This document shows, piece after piece, positions 1 through 6,262 of a stretch of DNA of 10,653 bases (its first letter is position 1; every line of letters begins with the position of its first letter). Origin of the DNA: an uncultured Oscillospiraceae bacterium. GTDB lineage: Bacteria; Bacillota; Clostridia; Oscillospirales; Ruminococcaceae. The notes under the pieces are model-generated. The model was not told the DNA's origin. It searched no databases and was given only the letters and a program-made list of their open reading frames with translations. Both the position numbers and the translations under genes were made by a program. Where the stretch lies: the NCBI GenBank assembly GCA_900556255.1, contig USNZ01000017.1, positions 1 to 10,653 on the forward strand, in the 5' to 3' direction.

Positions 1-78
1 GGCGGGCATAAACACATTGGCGATGTGGTTTACCAGCATCGTCGCCATGGCAAGCATTTTGATGGTATCACGATTCAT
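1..78 (-). CDS. TraX-like membrane protein, N-terminal 26 residues only
   Basis: The gene starts with ATG at 78-76 and runs off the left edge, so only the first 26 residues are visible. They begin MNRDTIKMLAMATMLVNHIA. This matches the opening of the TraX family (integral membrane proteins named after the F-pilin acetylase), whose members start with a short charged stretch and then a first membrane helix containing 'lAMitMliDHi'. Here the usual Asp of the 'DHI' is Asn. An AGGAG sits at 94-90, 11 nt before the ATG, which supports this start. Chromosomal TraX homologues in Firmicutes are common and poorly characterised; acyltransferase activity is only inferred from the family. The gene is transcribed away from the DUF896 gene at 398. 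The family call depends on a short fragment. Confidence 0.6.
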   Translation of the reverse strand, partial: MNRDTIKMLAMATMLVNHIANVFMPA

Positions 79-167
79 TGTATTTCACGCTCCTGTAAAT
101 TTGCAGCGCCCGCCGCAGTGGGTGACATTTGAAATACGAATGACTGCGTGCGAATATTGCAAAAGCG

Positions 168-176
168 TGGTATAAT
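168..176 (+). promoter_or_regulatory. Extended -10 promoter (TGgTATAAT)
   Basis: A perfect TATAAT at 171-176 is preceded by TG one base upstream (168-169), the extended -10 form that does not need a good -35. No convincing -35 is present 17 bp upstream. Transcription would start near 183, pass through the palindromic repeat at 203-355 and reach the DUF896 gene at 398, giving that gene a structured leader of about 215 nt. Confidence 0.6.
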
Positions 177-202
177 ATTTGCAAGGCTGCAACCCACATT
201 GG

Positions 203-361
203 CCCCCTCTGGGAGTGGGCTCCCGCGAAGCGGGTGGGGGAGAGAGCATTGGTTTCGTCCGAAGCTTCGGGTCTTGGCGAGGCTCTCTCCCTCCGGCCAT
301 TCGGGCCACCTCCCTCCCAGAGGGAGGTTTTTCCGCGAGCGGATAGTGAATCCGCCCCTAC
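203..361. repeat. Composite palindromic intergenic repeat
   Basis: Outer arms CCCTCTGGGAG (205-215) and CTCCCAGAGGG (314-324) are perfect complements. Between them are nested inverted repeats: CCCGC-gaa-GCGGG (222-234); GGAGAGAGC (239-247) with GCTCTCTCC (282-290); the 12-bp palindrome CCGAAGCTTCGG (259-270); and GGCC (295-298) with GGCC (304-307). A further hairpin GCGGAT-agtga-ATCCGC (339-355) follows. As RNA or cruciform DNA this folds into a multi-branched structure. From memory, closely similar 'CCTCTGGGAG...CTCCCTCC' elements are dispersed through Faecalibacterium, Gemmiger and Subdoligranulum genomes. That memory was not checked here. No coding capacity is evident. It occupies most of the 300-bp gap between the TraX-like and DUF896 genes. 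Confidence 0.75.
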
Positions 362-397
362 GGTAAATACAGCATCTATATAAAAAAGGAGACCACC

Positions 398-676
398 ATG
401 GATAAAACCAAAATTGCCCGCATCAATGCGCTGGCAAAAAAGGCCAAGACCGTTGGCCTGAATGAGCGCGAAACCGCCGAGCGCGATGCCCTGCGCAAGG
501 AATACCTGGCCGAGATGCGTGCCTCGTTCAAGGCGCAGCTGGCTTCCACCTACGTGCAGACCGCTGACGGTGCGAAGATCCCTTATGCCGAATACGCCCG
601 CACCGCCAAAGAGGCCGCCAATGACATCCAGGCTGAGCATGCCGGGCAGGGGAGCGCAAACACCCCGAAAAGTTAA
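398..676 (+). CDS. DUF896 (YnzC/UPF0291 family) protein
   Basis: The 92-aa product matches the DUF896 family, a small Firmicutes protein with a two-helix N-terminal hairpin. The diagnostic features are 'KIARINALAKKAKTVGL' at about residues 5-21 and 'LRKEYLAEMRASFKAQL' at about 32-48, which correspond to the family's 'IaRINeLakkkk..GLt' and 'LRkeYl..fR..fkaqL'. The C-terminal half is polar and probably flexible. The B. subtilis relative YnzC is encoded in an SOS-induced operon, but its biochemical role is unknown and no LexA site was noticed here. The ATG is supported by AGGAGA at 387-392. The gene appears to be transcribed alone, from the extended -10 promoter at 168-176; purA has its own promoter downstream. 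Confidence 0.85.
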   Translation: MDKTKIARINALAKKAKTVGLNERETAERDALRKEYLAEMRASFKAQLASTYVQTADGAKIPYAEYARTAKEAANDIQAEHAGQGSANTPKS

Positions 677-709
677 GGCAGCCTTGCACAATTGCACCAA
701 AAATCACTA

Positions 710-738
710 TGGAAATCTGCAAGGCAGTATGCTATAAT
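710..738 (+). promoter_or_regulatory. purA promoter
   Basis: TATAAT at 733-738 is preceded by TGC (730-732), making an extended -10, and has a weak -35 (TGGAAA, 710-715) at 17-bp spacing. The predicted start is near 745. The roughly 75-nt leader contains a small hairpin CCGGA-tgt-TCCGG (758-770) and an AAGAGGT ribosome binding site (804-810). No purine riboswitch-like structure was recognised in it. Confidence 0.65.
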
Positions 739-818
739 AAAAGAACGGCAGCGGATCCCGGATGTTCCGGAGAAGGCTGAAATGCCTATTACGAATTTTA
801 CGAAAGAGGTAAAAACGT

Positions 819-2111
819 ATGCTTACTGCAATCACCGGTATCAACTGGGGCGACGAGGGAAAGGGCCGCATGGTCGACCTGCTCAGCCAGGATTATGACA
901 TTGTTGCCCGCTATCAGGGCGGCGACAACGCCGGTCACACCGTCAAGAACGAACGCGGCAAATTTGTGCTGAACCTGATCCCCTCCGGCATTCTGCGCCC
1001 GGACGTTGTCTGCGTCATGGGCGGCGGCATGGTCATTGACCCCGAGCATCTCGAAAAAGAGATCGCCGCTTTGACCGAGAAGGGCGTCGAGATCAGCCCC
1101 AAGAACCTGAAGATTTCCGACCGCGCCACCATCACCATGCCGTTCCATGTTGCACAGGACGGCCTGGAGGAGGAGCGCCTTTCCAAGACCGGCGCCCAGT
1201 TCGGCTCCACCAAGCGCGGCATCGCTTACAGCTACGGCGATAAGTTTATGAAAAAGACCCTGCGTATGGGCGACCTTGTCCATATGGACGCAAGTGTGCG
1301 CAAGCGTCTGGAAACCATCGTCGAGTCCAAGAACCTGACCATGGTCAACATCTACGGTCAGCAGCCCGTCAGCGTGGACGAAATGTGGGCATGGTGCGAG
1401 CGCTACGCCAAGCTGTTTGCCCCTTATGTCTGCGACGTAGGGCAGTTCCTTGCCGAGGCAGACGATGCCGGCAAGAAGATCATGTTCGAGGCTCAGCTGG
1501 GTGCGCTGCGTGATATCGACTTTGGTATCTACCCCTACACCTCCTCCTCCAACACCGTCTCTGCCTATGCGCCCATCGGTGCCGGCATTCCCGGCCGCAA
1601 GCTGACCCTGTCCATCGGCATTATGAAGGCTTACTCCTCCTGCGTGGGCGAGGGTCCCTTCACCACCGAGCTGGCTATGACCGAAGCCGACAAGGACGCT
1701 CTGCGCGAGCATGGTCACGAGTACGGCGCTGCCACCGGTCGTCCCCGCCGCGTCGGTCCCTTTGACGCCGTTGCCAGCCGCTACGGCGTACAGTGCCAGG
1801 GCTGCGATGAAGTGGCTTTGACCCTGCTGGATGTTCTGGATTACATGGAGGAAGTCCCCGTCGTCACTGCCTACAAGCTGACCGACGGCACCACCACCAA
1901 CCGTTTCCCCACCGGCAAGACTTTGGACGATGCCCAGCCTGTTGTGGAAATGCTGCCCGGCTGGCATTGCGATATTTCCGGCGTGCGCAAGTTTGAGGAC
2001 CTGCCCGCTGCCGCCCGCAACTATGTTACCCGTCTGGAAGAGCTGGTCGGCTGCAAGATCAAATATATCTCTGTCGGTCCCGAGCGCGATGCCTGCATCG
2101 TCCGCGACTAA
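819..2111 (+). CDS. purA: Adenylosuccinate synthase, clostridial variant
   Basis: This cytosolic enzyme joins IMP and aspartate using GTP to make adenylosuccinate, the first committed step from IMP to AMP. The 430-aa length is normal. The N-terminal GTP-binding loop GDEGKG (11-16) includes the catalytic Asp12, and the partner His40 lies in GGDNAGHT (34-41). The C-terminal half contains the substrate-loop motif ATGRPRR (305-311), GPFTTEL (279-285) and the late GTP-site region YISVGPERD (416-424). Two conserved blocks differ from the E. coli type: GSTKRGIAYSYGDK (129-142) and FEAQLGALRDID (223-234), where the usual FEGAQG has its Gln shifted by one residue. I recall this form in other Clostridia, so it is probably a functional subfamily. 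The ATG has AAGAGGT 8 nt upstream. The gene has its own promoter and terminator and so is monocistronic. Confidence 0.95.
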   Translation: MLTAITGINWGDEGKGRMVDLLSQDYDIVARYQGGDNAGHTVKNERGKFVLNLIPSGILRPDVVCVMGGGMVIDPEHLEKEIAALTEKGVEISPKNLKISDRATITMPFHVAQDGLEEERLSKTGAQFGSTKRGIAYSYGDKFMKKTLRMGDLVHMDASVRKRLETIVESKNLTMVNIYGQQPVSVDEMWAWCERYAKLFAPYVCDVGQFLAEADDAGKKIMFEAQLGALRDIDFGIYPYTSSSNTVSAYAPIGAGIPGRKLTLSIGIMKAYSSCVGEGPFTTELAMTEADKDALREHGHEYGAATGRPRRVGPFDAVASRYGVQCQGCDEVALTLLDVLDYMEEVPVVTAYKLTDGTTTNRFPTGKTLDDAQPVVEMLPGWHCDISGVRKFEDLPAAARNYVTRLEELVGCKIKYISVGPERDACIVRD

Positions 2112-2132
2112 AATTTCCCTTATATAAGTATC

Positions 2133-2163
2133 ACGGCGGACTTTACACAAGTCCGCCGTTTTT
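2133..2163 (+). terminator. Rho-independent terminator of purA
   Basis: A perfect 11-bp stem, ACGGCGGACTT (2133-2143) with AAGTCCGCCGT (2149-2159), has a 5-nt loop and is followed directly by a run of T (2159-2163). It lies 22 bp after the purA stop. Confidence 0.92.
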
Positions 2164-2215
2164 AGAAATTTGGGCAGCACCGTGCCGCCCTTGCAAGAAA
2201 AGTTGGTGTTCTTCT

Positions 2216-3421
2216 TTGATCGAACTTTTGATCCGCACCTTTATTAAAGACCACGAAAAGCACACAGACCGCAAGGTGCGCACCGCCTACGGCAATTTGG
2301 CCTGCCTTGTCAGCGTTATCTGCAACCTGCTGCTGTTTGCCGGCAAAACCGCCGTCGGCGTGCTTTCGGGCAGCGTTGCCATCACGGCAGACGGCCTGAA
2401 CAACCTGTCGGACGCAAGCTCCAATCTGGTCAGCCTTGTCGGATTTCGGCTGGGTGCGCGCCCTGCCGATTCCGAGCACCCTTACGGCCATGCGCGGTAT
2501 GAGTATCTGGCCGGGCTTGCCGTATCCGTGATGATCCTTGTCATCGGCGTTGAGCTGCTGAAAAGCAGCTTTGAGAAGGTTCTGCATCCTACCGAGGTTT
2601 CCTTCAGCGTTACCATGGTGCTGGTGCTGATTGCCTCCATTCTCGTCAAGCTCTGGATGGCACGCCTCAACCGCACCATCGGCGGGCGTATCGACTCGGA
2701 AACCCTGATGGCGACCGCCGCCGATGCCCGCAACGATGTCATTGCCACCGCAGCGGTTCTGGCCGCCTCGGTGCTGACTTACTTTACCAAATTCAACCGC
2801 ATTGACGGCCTGATGGGCCTGGGCGTTGCCGGGTTTATTCTGTACAGCGGTGCCATGCTCGTACGCGATACCATCAACCCGCTGCTGGGCGCAGCGCCCG
2901 ACCCCGCCTTGGTCGCCCACATTGAGGAAAAGGCGCTGAGCTATCCCGGTGTGCTGGGCATACACGACTTGATGATCCATGACTACGGCCCCGGCAACTG
3001 CCTGGTCAGCTTTCATGTCGAGATGGACGCCAACGCCGACGTGATGCGCAGCCACGACATCATCGACAATATTGAGCGCGATATGCTCGCACAGGACGGT
3101 CTGGTCGTGACCATCCACTATGACCCCATCGTCACAGGCGATGCGCATGTAGCCGAGCTGAAAGCCTTCTTAAAAGAAGAAGTCAAGCGCCTCGACCCCG
3201 AGGCGGACATCCACGACCTGCGCACCGTACCCGGAAAAACCCACACCAACGTTATTTTTGACTGCGCCGTCCCCGCCGAGTATATGCACGACAAGCAGCG
3301 CCGCGGTGCCAAATTGGCCGCCGCCCTGCGCACCGCCGTGCAGGACAAATGGCCGGATCATTTCTGCGTCATTCGCCTGGAACCGGATTACACATCCCAC
3401 AACGTCCCCGCCAAAGACTGA
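2216..3421 (+). CDS. Cation diffusion facilitator (probable Mn2+-type metal/proton exporter)
   Basis: This 401-aa membrane protein is a CDF transporter, which exports divalent metal in exchange for protons. Hydrophobic segments fall at about residues 26-50, 68-80, 97-115, 131-147 and 172-190, plus one near 195-215. The family loop HPYGHARYEYLAG spans 88-100. The transport site is read as Asn62-xxx-Asp66 in TM2 and Asp170-xxx-Asp174 in TM5. This ND/DD arrangement is described for pneumococcal MntE (Mn2+), whereas zinc CDFs carry His in TM5, so manganese is the inferred substrate. The protein is about 100 residues longer than usual: the cytoplasmic ferredoxin-like domain (about 233-310) appears to be followed by a second copy (about 318-395). 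The start is TTG at 2216, because homologues begin with 'M-ELLIR-FIK'. The ribosome binding site is poor (AAGAAAAG, 2195-2202). It lies 18 bp upstream of the malic enzyme gene. Confidence 0.88.
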   Translation: MIELLIRTFIKDHEKHTDRKVRTAYGNLACLVSVICNLLLFAGKTAVGVLSGSVAITADGLNNLSDASSNLVSLVGFRLGARPADSEHPYGHARYEYLAGLAVSVMILVIGVELLKSSFEKVLHPTEVSFSVTMVLVLIASILVKLWMARLNRTIGGRIDSETLMATAADARNDVIATAAVLAASVLTYFTKFNRIDGLMGLGVAGFILYSGAMLVRDTINPLLGAAPDPALVAHIEEKALSYPGVLGIHDLMIHDYGPGNCLVSFHVEMDANADVMRSHDIIDNIERDMLAQDGLVVTIHYDPIVTGDAHVAELKAFLKEEVKRLDPEADIHDLRTVPGKTHTNVIFDCAVPAEYMHDKQRRGAKLAAALRTAVQDKWPDHFCVIRLEPDYTSHNVPAKD

Positions 3422-3439
3422 AAAGAGAGGTATATTGCC

Positions 3440-4615
3440 ATGGATTACAACAAAGCCGCCCTGGAACTGCACAGCCGATTCCCCGGCAAAATTGCCGTTC
3501 AAAGCCTGGTTGCCTGCAAAGACCGCGACGCCCTGTCCACCGCCTACACCCCCGGCGTGGCCGAGCCCTGCCGCAAGATCAAGGCTAACCCCGACGATGT
3601 CTACACCTACACCATGAAGGGCCGCACGGTCGCCGTTGTCACCAACGGCACCGCTGTGCTGGGTCTGGGCAACATCGGCCCCGAGGCAGGTCTGCCTGTC
3701 ATGGAAGGCAAGTGCGTCCTGTTCAAAGAATTTGCCGGTGTGGACGCCTTTCCCATCTGCCTGAACGCCAAAACCAAGGAGGAGGTCATTGCCGCTGTCA
3801 AGGCGATTGCCCCCACCTTCGGCGGCATCAATCTGGAGGATATCCGCAGCCCCGAATGCTTTGAGATCGAGGCCGAGCTGGAGCGCGAACTGGATATCCC
3901 CGTGTTCCACGACGACCAGCACGGCACGGCCATCATTGTGCTGGCCGGTGTGCTGAACGCCCTGAAGGTCGTCGGCAAGCGCATCGAGGACGTCAAAATT
4001 GTGCAGAACGGCCCCGGTGCCGCCGGTACGGCCATCATCCACATGCTGCAGGTTGCCGGTGCCAAAAACATCATCGCCGTGGACGAGCACGGCATCCTTG
4101 TTCCCGACCGTGCTGCCGGGCTGGAAGGCCACAAAGCCAAGCTGGCCGAAGAAACCAACCCCGACAAGCTGACTGGCGGTCTGGCCGAGGCCATCCGCGG
4201 TGCGGATATCTTTATCGGCACCTCCATTGCCGGGGCACTGACTCCCGAACTGGCCGCCACGATGGCCCAGGATGCCATTGTCTTTGCCATGGCAAACCCC
4301 ACCCCCGAAATCATGCCCGACCTCGCCAAGGCCGCCGGTGTGCGCGTGATCGGCACCGGCCGTTCGGACTTCCCGAACCAGGTCAACAACGTGCTGGCAT
4401 TCCCCGGCATCTTCAAAGGCGCCTTGTCGGTGCGTGCCCGCGACATCAACCCTGCCATGAAGATGGCCGCCGCAAACGCCATTGCCGGGCTGATTGCCGA
4501 CGATGAGCTGAGCGAGGAAAACATTCTGCCCAAGGCGTTTGACCCCCGCGTGGCGGACGCCGTTGCCGCTGCCGTTGCCGAGGCCGCCCGTAAAAGCGGG
4601 GTCGCCCGCGTATGA
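3440..4615 (+). CDS. NAD(P)-dependent malic enzyme (short bacterial form)
   Basis: The enzyme oxidatively decarboxylates malate to pyruvate and CO2, reducing NAD(P). At 391 aa it is the compact bacterial form without a phosphotransacetylase tail. Visible catalytic elements are Tyr36 in AYTPGV (35-40), Lys91 in MEGKCVLF (88-95), the metal ligands Glu133-Asp134 in NLEDI (131-135), and HDDQHGTA (157-164) supplying the third Asp. The Rossmann loop is GPGAAG (191-196), where GAGAAG is usual. VIGTGRSDFPNQVNN (334-348) is the conserved C-terminal substrate loop. Cofactor preference cannot be read safely. The ATG is preceded by AGAGAGG (3424-3430). The stop overlaps the fumarase alpha start in ATGA, so the two are probably translationally coupled. 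Confidence 0.94.
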   Translation: MDYNKAALELHSRFPGKIAVQSLVACKDRDALSTAYTPGVAEPCRKIKANPDDVYTYTMKGRTVAVVTNGTAVLGLGNIGPEAGLPVMEGKCVLFKEFAGVDAFPICLNAKTKEEVIAAVKAIAPTFGGINLEDIRSPECFEIEAELERELDIPVFHDDQHGTAIIVLAGVLNALKVVGKRIEDVKIVQNGPGAAGTAIIHMLQVAGAKNIIAVDEHGILVPDRAAGLEGHKAKLAEETNPDKLTGGLAEAIRGADIFIGTSIAGALTPELAATMAQDAIVFAMANPTPEIMPDLAKAAGVRVIGTGRSDFPNQVNNVLAFPGIFKGALSVRARDINPAMKMAAANAIAGLIADDELSEENILPKAFDPRVADAVAAAVAEAARKSGVARV

Positions 4616-5460
4616 GCAACATTCGGGAGCTGGACGCTGCCCGCATCACCGATGCGGTCGAGGCGCTTTGCATCAAGGCAAACACCACACTGCCAAAGGA
4701 CGTAAAAGCCGCACTGGACGCCGCCGAGGCCGCCGAGCCGTGGCCCTTGGCAAAGCAGACGCTGGGCCTTTTGCAGCAGAATCTCTGCGTTGCTGCGCAA
4801 AAAGAACTGCCCATCTGCCAGGACACCGGCATGGCTTGCGTCTTTGTGGAACTGGGGCAGGACGTACATATCAACGGCGATTTGACCGACGCCGTCAACG
4901 AGGGTGTGCGCCGCGGCTATGAAAAAGCCTACCTGCGCAAATCCATCACTGCCGACCCGCTGCAGCGCGTCAACACGGGGGACAACACTCCTGCATTTTT
5001 GACCGTACATCTCGTGCCCGGTGACGGCTGCCAAATCACGGTAGCCCCCAAGGGTGCGGGCAGCGAGAATATGAGCCGCATGGCCATGCTCAAGCCCGCC
5101 GACGGGGTGCAGGGCGTCATTGACTTTGTGCTGGACACCGTTAAGCAGGCGGGTGCCAACCCCTGCCCGCCGATCGTGCTGGGCATCGGCATCGGCGGTA
5201 GCTTTGACCACTGCGCCGCCCTTGCCAAGAAGGCGCTGCTGCGCCCGCTGGACGCCCCCAACGCCGACCCCTACTATGCCGCGCTGGAAAAGCAGCTGTT
5301 GGACGCTATCAACGCCACCGGCTTCGGTCCGCAGGGCTTTGGCGGCGCCACCACCTGTCTGGGTGTTGCCATTGAACAGCGCCCCACCCATGTGGCCTGC
5401 CTGCCCGTAGCCGTCAACATCAGCTGTCATGTGACCCGCCGCGCGGTCTGCCGCCTGTAA
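4612..5460 (+). CDS. Class I fumarate hydratase, alpha subunit ([4Fe-4S])
   Basis: This 282-aa protein is the alpha subunit of the two-subunit, oxygen-sensitive class I fumarase / tartrate dehydratase family, interconverting fumarate and malate. Three cysteines sit where the [4Fe-4S] ligands belong: Cys69 in PICQDTGMA, Cys185 in NPCPPIVLGIGIGG, and Cys272 in NISCHVTR. The motif TGDNTPA (122-128) and the GFGPQGFGG-type substrate segment (237-245) are also present. The length matches the family. L-tartrate dehydratase is the main alternative, since the same fold and motifs serve both. The malic enzyme gene immediately upstream (4-nt ATGA overlap) favours fumarase. The beta subunit gene follows after 16 bp. 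Confidence 0.93.
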   Translation: MSNIRELDAARITDAVEALCIKANTTLPKDVKAALDAAEAAEPWPLAKQTLGLLQQNLCVAAQKELPICQDTGMACVFVELGQDVHINGDLTDAVNEGVRRGYEKAYLRKSITADPLQRVNTGDNTPAFLTVHLVPGDGCQITVAPKGAGSENMSRMAMLKPADGVQGVIDFVLDTVKQAGANPCPPIVLGIGIGGSFDHCAALAKKALLRPLDAPNADPYYAALEKQLLDAINATGFGPQGFGGATTCLGVAIEQRPTHVACLPVAVNISCHVTRRAVCRL

Positions 5461-5476
5461 GGGCAAGGAGGAACGT

Positions 5477-6040
5477 ATGCAGCACATTTTACATACCCCG
5501 CTTACCAAACAGGCGCTTGCGCCGCTGAAGGCAGGGGACACCGTTCTGCTTTCCGGCGTTGTGTACACCGCCCGCGATGCCGCCCATGCCCGTATGGCAG
5601 AGCTGCTGGACAAGGGCGAGGCCCTGCCCTTTGCGTTAGAGGGTGCCGCCGTTTATTATGTCGGCCCCACCCCGGAGCGCCCGGGCTGCGCCATCGGCGC
5701 CGCCGGCCCCACCACATCGGGCCGCATGGATGCCTATACCCCGCGTTTGCTGGACTTGGGCCTCGCCTGTATGATCGGCAAGGGCAAGCGCAGCCAAGCC
5801 GTCAAGAATGCCGTTGTCAAAAACGGTGCCGTCTACCTTGCCGCCATCGGCGGTGCAGGGGCACTGATGTCCGGCAGCGTACAAAGCTGTGAGATCATCG
5901 CCTGGCCGGACCTCGGCTGCGAGGCCGTGCGCAAGCTGACCGTGCAGGATATGCCCCTGACCGTTTTGCTGGACGCCCACGGCGGCGATCTGTACGAAAG
6001 CGGCCCCGCCGCTTACTTAGCTGCCCGCGGGCAAAATTAA
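5477..6040 (+). CDS. Class I fumarate hydratase, beta subunit
   Basis: This 187-aa protein is the small subunit of the heteromeric class I fumarase, equivalent to the C-terminal domain of single-chain FumA/FumB. It completes the active site of the alpha subunit encoded just upstream. Family motifs are GVVYTARDAAH (27-37), GPTTSGRMD (77-85), GKGKRS (101-106) and a Gly/Ala-rich segment AAIGGAGAL (122-130). Its length is normal. AAGGAGG at 5465-5471 supports the ATG. It is the last gene of the CDF-malic enzyme-fumarase operon. No terminator was seen between its stop and the tRNA promoter, so transcripts may read into the tRNA-Leu gene and end at the terminator at 6201. Confidence 0.93.
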   Translation: MQHILHTPLTKQALAPLKAGDTVLLSGVVYTARDAAHARMAELLDKGEALPFALEGAAVYYVGPTPERPGCAIGAAGPTTSGRMDAYTPRLLDLGLACMIGKGKRSQAVKNAVVKNGAVYLAAIGGAGALMSGSVQSCEIIAWPDLGCEAVRKLTVQDMPLTVLLDAHGGDLYESGPAAYLAARGQN

Positions 6041-6066
6041 CACGCCCGGAATTTGCCGCCCCGCCA

Positions 6067-6095
6067 TTGACAAACCCCGCCAAAGTTGCTACACT
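6067..6095 (+). promoter_or_regulatory. tRNA-Leu promoter
   Basis: A consensus TTGACA (6067-6072) and TACACT (6090-6095) are separated by exactly 17 bp. The predicted start near 6102 is a few bases before the mature tRNA 5' end, as expected for a single tRNA gene. Confidence 0.85.
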
Positions 6096-6107
6096 AATAG
6101 TTGCTTT

Positions 6108-6191
6108 GCGGCCATGGCGGAATTGGCAGACGCGCTGGTTTTAGGGTCCAGTGTCCAAGACGTGCAGGTTCAAGTCCTGTTGGCCGCACCA
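6108..6191 (+). tRNA. tRNA-Leu (anticodon UAG)
   Basis: The acceptor arms GCGGCCA (6108-6114) and TGGCCGC (6181-6187) pair fully, followed by discriminator A and an encoded CCA (6189-6191). The D-arm region, a long class II variable arm and the T loop (TTCAAGT, 6169-6175) are in place. The anticodon loop TTTAGGG (6140-6146) gives anticodon TAG at 6142-6144, reading CUA/CUG leucine codons. The lowest anticodon-stem pair next to the loop (T6139-T6147) is a mismatch, an unusual detail. The gene is complete on this side, and the integrase gene ends 72 bp beyond it, so its 3' half is the likely integration site of the adjoining element. Confidence 0.95.
6164..6191 (+). other. Probable integration (att) site core in the tRNA-Leu 3' end
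   Basis: Tyrosine integrases commonly recombine within the T arm and acceptor end of a tRNA gene and restore it with their own copy. Here the integrase is the first element gene and points toward the tRNA 3' end, which fits. The core cannot be delimited because the matching copy at the other end of the element is outside the window. Confidence 0.5.
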
Positions 6192-6200
6192 CATAATTTT

Positions 6201-6231
6201 GCGCTGAAACGTAATGTTTCGGCGCTTTTTT
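6201..6231 (+). terminator. Terminator after tRNA-Leu
   Basis: Stem GCGCTGAAAC (6201-6210) pairs with GTTTCGGCGC (6216-6225) with one G-U pair, around loop GTAAT, and is followed by six T (6226-6231). It would end tRNA and fumarase readthrough before the convergent integrase gene. Confidence 0.9.
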
Positions 6232-6262
6232 GCTGTATTGACCTCATATCTGACCGCACTTT

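Noticed and set aside
68..700. A 210-codon minus-strand open frame through the palindromic repeat and DUF896 gene
   Set aside because: It is antisense to a recognised gene and crosses a non-coding repeat; there is no start signal.
745..818. Purine riboswitch in the purA leader
   Set aside because: The leader is too short and only one small hairpin (758-770) is visible; no purine aptamer core was found.
798..2180. A 460-codon open frame antisense to purA
   Set aside because: It mirrors the codon structure of purA, has no ribosome binding site and shows a low-complexity Gly/Ala/Val/His composition typical of antisense frames in GC-rich genes.
3607..5613. A 668-codon minus-strand open frame across malic enzyme and fumarase alpha
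   Set aside because: It spans two convincing plus-strand genes and has Ser/Ala-rich composition without domains; it is an antisense shadow.
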